Origin: Planctomycetota bacterium
Lineage (GTDB): Bacteria > Planctomycetota > Phycisphaerae > SM23-33
Assembly: GCA_003644335.1 (NCBI GenBank)
Contig: QNCB01000095.1
Location: 1 to 5,829 of the forward strand
Length of the DNA stretch: 5,829 nucleotides
Direction: 5' to 3'
A model generated the notes under the pieces. The model had not been told where the DNA came from, ran no database searches, and saw only the letters and a list, made by a program, of their open reading frames with translations. Within the stretch, counting starts at the first letter, position 1. Each line of letters starts with the position of its first letter. Of the stretch, positions 4,550-5,829 are shown in pieces. The position numbers and the translations under genes were made by a program.

Positions 4550-5829
4550 CTACAAAACCTTGATTGCTATCAGGGTCAGGTCGTCCAGTCTGCCTCTCAA
4601 GCCTGCGAAGCGTCGTAGGTCCCACAGGCAATGTCTGATGATACTCTCAGCCGGGTAGCTTTGGGCTACCGCCACCTCGAGCGCGTCCGCTATGCGGGCC
4701 CTGCCATACATTTCGTCATCGAAGTTCATAGCTTCGCTAAGCCCATCGGTGTAGACCAATATCACGTCGCCCGCTTCCAGTGCAAGGGTGTCAGCGGGAT
4801 AGTCCATATCGCTGCTCATCCCGATAACCCCGCCTCGTGCCTGCAGGTCCTGGGCCTTGCCGTCGCGGACAAGTATAGGCGGGAGGTGCCCTGCACCGCA
4901 ATATACAAGCTCACGATTTTTTGCATTTACCACGCCATAGAACATCGTGGCAAAGTCTCCCACCACCGTGCCCTCGCACATGTCCTGGTTGACCCGCTGG
5001 AGTACGTCGCTCAGGTCATACACGTGCGAGGCATGTGCCCGCAGCGACGCCCGGATCGAAGCCATCAGCAGCGACGCTCTTAGCCCTTTGCCCACGACGT
5101 CGCATACCGCCAGGCCCGTGCTATCCTTGCCCAGGTCGATAAAGTCGAAAAAGTCGCCCGCCAATTCTTTGTGCGGCACGTAAGCTGCGCTTATATCCAG
5201 GCCCGGCAGGGTCGGCGGATCTTTTGGTATCATTCGCCTTTGAACTTCCCCCGCCATGGTCAATTGGCGTTTCATTTTGAAGGACTTGACAGCCTCGTTG
5301 TAAAGCCGAGCCCCCGCGATAGCAGCCGCTGCCCCGCCTGCGATGGTCTGGAGCATCTGCCTTTCGAACCAGTCGAACTGCCGAACCATGCCGCTGTAAA
5401 CCCGCAGCACGCCCAGACGTTTTTTCTTGTAGATAAGCGGTGCGCAAAGGGCACTGACCAGCCCCTCTCGCCGGGCCTGGTCGCGATAGACCACTCGCGG
5501 GTCTAGGCGGACGTCCTCGACGTACACGGGCTTGTCCGACTCGAAAACTTTCTGGTCCAGCGGACTGTCTGCCAGCTGGATAGGCCTTTTGTCCAGATAC
5601 TGCGGCGAGATACTGTGCGCCGCCCGGATAACAAGCTCCTTGCCGTTTGGGCTAAGAAGCCGAACCGCACAGGCCTTGGCTTTGAGCATTCTGCTGACGG
5701 TTCGCGTAACGCTGCTGAGAATGTCCTGCAGTTCGTGCGGGCCATTGAACTCTTCCATCATGCGATACAAAGCTGCGAGCTGTCTCAGCCGGCGTCGGCG
5801 GTTCGTCGTGCTGCGACAAAACTCCGCCA
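4550..5829 (-). CDS. GAF-domain PP2C/SpoIIE-type serine phosphatase, 5' end outside window
   Basis: The frame is open from the right edge to the TAG at 4552-4550, giving about 425 visible residues. Numbering here takes the codon at 5770-5768 as residue 1. Nineteen residues precede it, including an Arg-rich stretch and RQLAALYRMMEEFNG, a usual lead-in to a GAF domain. That Leu codon (TTG) is therefore unlikely to be the true start. A GAF sensor domain (about 12-158) is followed by a short helical linker with AGEVQRRMIP (173-182) and the phosphatase domain (about 190-405). The metal-binding aspartates are in GDFFDF (206, 209), CDVVGKG (224), YTDG (342) and LDDLT (396, 397). This RsbU-like class dephosphorylates a phosphoserine protein, often an anti-sigma-factor antagonist, in response to a ligand or upstream sensor. 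No such partner is in view. More sensory domains may lie upstream. Confidence 0.93.
   Translation of the reverse strand, partial: AEFCRSTTNRRRRLRQLAALYRMMEEFNGPHELQDILSSVTRTVSRMLKAKACAVRLLSPNGKELVIRAAHSISPQYLDKRPIQLADSPLDQKVFESDKPVYVEDVRLDPRVVYRDQARREGLVSALCAPLIYKKKRLGVLRVYSGMVRQFDWFERQMLQTIAGGAAAAIAGARLYNEAVKSFKMKRQLTMAGEVQRRMIPKDPPTLPGLDISAAYVPHKELAGDFFDFIDLGKDSTGLAVCDVVGKGLRASLLMASIRASLRAHASHVYDLSDVLQRVNQDMCEGTVVGDFATMFYGVVNAKNRELVYCGAGHLPPILVRDGKAQDLQARGGVIGMSSDMDYPADTLALEAGDVILVYTDGLSEAMNFDDEMYGRARIADALEVAVAQSYPAESIIRHCLWDLRRFAGLRGRLDDLTLIAIKVL

Overview
All six protein-coding genes read on the minus strand. The window probably comes from a planctomycete, perhaps a Phycisphaerae-like lineage. 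The grounds are a rhomboid protease with a basic linker and a C-terminal helical-repeat tail, a tail-anchored zinc-ribbon protein, a GAF-SpoIIE phosphatase, mid-to-high GC coding sequence, and AT-richer spacers full of short repeats. This assignment is inference from gene style; no marker gene fixes it.

Layout in the direction of transcription (right to left). At 5829-4550 lies the 3' part of a GAF + PP2C/SpoIIE serine phosphatase gene, whose 5' end is outside the window. A 160 bp spacer (4390-4549) holds an element of about 124 bp with 22 bp imperfect terminal inverted repeats. A 180-residue DUF2617-like gene follows (4389-3847). A 270 bp spacer (3577-3846) is built almost wholly from four unrelated short repeat types. 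Next comes a compact probable operon: glnS (3576-1888), a small zinc-ribbon/membrane-anchor protein (1872-1477) and a rhomboid protease with a TPR-like tail (1463-285), with gaps of 15 and 13 nt. After a 177 bp spacer (108-284), the first 35 codons of an NAD(P)H-hydrate epimerase gene (nnrE) run off the left edge.

How the genes may work together: glnS supplies Gln-tRNA(Gln) and appears complete and canonical. The two small genes behind it both encode membrane proteins and probably depend on the glnS transcript. The zinc-ribbon frame is in phase with the glnS stop codon, so UAG readthrough would give a membrane-tethered GlnRS; this is a hypothesis only. The phosphatase belongs to the RsbU/partner-switch style of signalling, but no partner gene is visible. 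nnrE is metabolite repair.

I see no CRISPR array, intact insertion sequence, tRNA, rRNA or obvious defence system. The least explained parts are the spacers, where the same short repeats recur against gene ends and overlap a possible promoter.
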